This document shows positions 63,654-64,000 of a DNA stretch of 64,000 nucleotides, piece by piece. The notes beneath the pieces were generated by a model. That model saw nothing but the letters and a program-made list of their open reading frames with translations, searched no databases and had not been told where the DNA came from. Every line of letters starts with the position of its first letter. Position 1 is the first letter of the stretch. Origin of the DNA: Brasenia schreberi (lineage: Eukaryota; Streptophyta; Magnoliopsida; Nymphaeales; Cabombaceae); the NCBI GenBank assembly GCA_036023115.1, contig JAYKKT010000090.1, positions 34,237,501 through 34,301,500 of the forward strand. The letters are read 5' to 3'. The position numbers and the translations under genes are program-made.

Positions 63654-64000
63654 TGTTAAATATGATGTAGTCGGGCTACTAGAGCCCATGAATATCTTGT
63701 AACAAGACCACGAGCCACTAGGGCCTATGTATAACTAGTCCTGGCGAGAACCCCCAGGAGATAGTTGTTGGGCATCCCCAACGGCACTGGTCTCCAAAGG
63801 CTAGCCTATTGGCCAGCCATTGGAGGCCCTCTTCAACCCTCTCTTCTCCCCCTCTCTTGTAACCTCTGCTTTATAAATAGAGCTTCTGATAATCAATAAA
63901 GTGTGTTGTGATTTGCAGCCCTTTGACATTCGGTTTGTCTAGTGATATTGACTTGTTCTTGACTCGAAATAACTTTTCTTGGGTATGTTTGTATTTTACT
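63654..64000 (+). mobile_element. Start of an LTR element in the inverted RTE (cut by window end)
   Basis: TGTTAAATATG start, CCACTAGGGCC motif, TATAAATAG near 63872 and layout like the copia C LTR. Interior and second LTR are not in the window. Confidence 0.75.

Overview
The window is nuclear DNA from a plant, most probably a flowering plant. The evidence is a host gene whose protein matches plant UGGT, copia-type LTR retrotransposons with plant tRNA-iMet primer sites (TGGTATCAGAG), and RTE-clade LINEs with TTG-repeat tails. I cannot name the species. One host gene spans almost the whole window on the minus strand, and nearly everything else is transposon debris in its introns.

Host gene: UDP-glucose:glycoprotein glucosyltransferase (UGGT; EBS1/PSL2 in Arabidopsis), the endoplasmic-reticulum folding sensor that re-glucosylates misfolded glycoproteins. 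I located 29 consecutive coding exons between 61401 (5' side) and 667 (stop codon). They total 3583 nt, keep one reading frame throughout (1193 codons plus stop), and use GT-AG borders except for two GC-AG introns. The first roughly 400 codons lie beyond position 64000. The exons cover the later thioredoxin-like domains, the beta-sandwich region and the complete GT24 catalytic domain (DAD motif in the 4262-4402 exon). The gene looks intact. Exons are counted back from the stop codon (E-1 to E-29).

Introns, left to right. 4911-10558 holds a complete LTR element (5304-9798, minus, TSD CAAGT) with no gag-pol; it carries fragments of at least three unrelated host genes (SPOUT-type RNA methyltransferase, CBP-type histone acetyltransferase, EngA/Der GTPase). 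14438-20641 holds an RTE LINE nested in another RTE and a 209-bp internally deleted RTE. 20744-25517 holds a truncated copia element (minus). 25855-47017 (21 kb) is a nested stack: copia C (26692-46620) is split by an RTE fragment containing copia B, by copia D, and by two more RTE LINEs. 49166-56134 holds copia E with an LTR inserted in its reverse transcriptase. 57457-61343 holds a pol-less LTR element. The first partial intron (61402-64000) holds an inverted RTE and the start of another LTR.

The transposon reading frames are mostly broken by stops, frameshifts and nested insertions, so none looks autonomous. Most LTR elements point against the host gene. Several LTR families carry repeated YCYAACGGYYA (mitosis-specific activator-like) motifs upstream of their TATA boxes, and several carry palindromes present in only one of the two LTRs.
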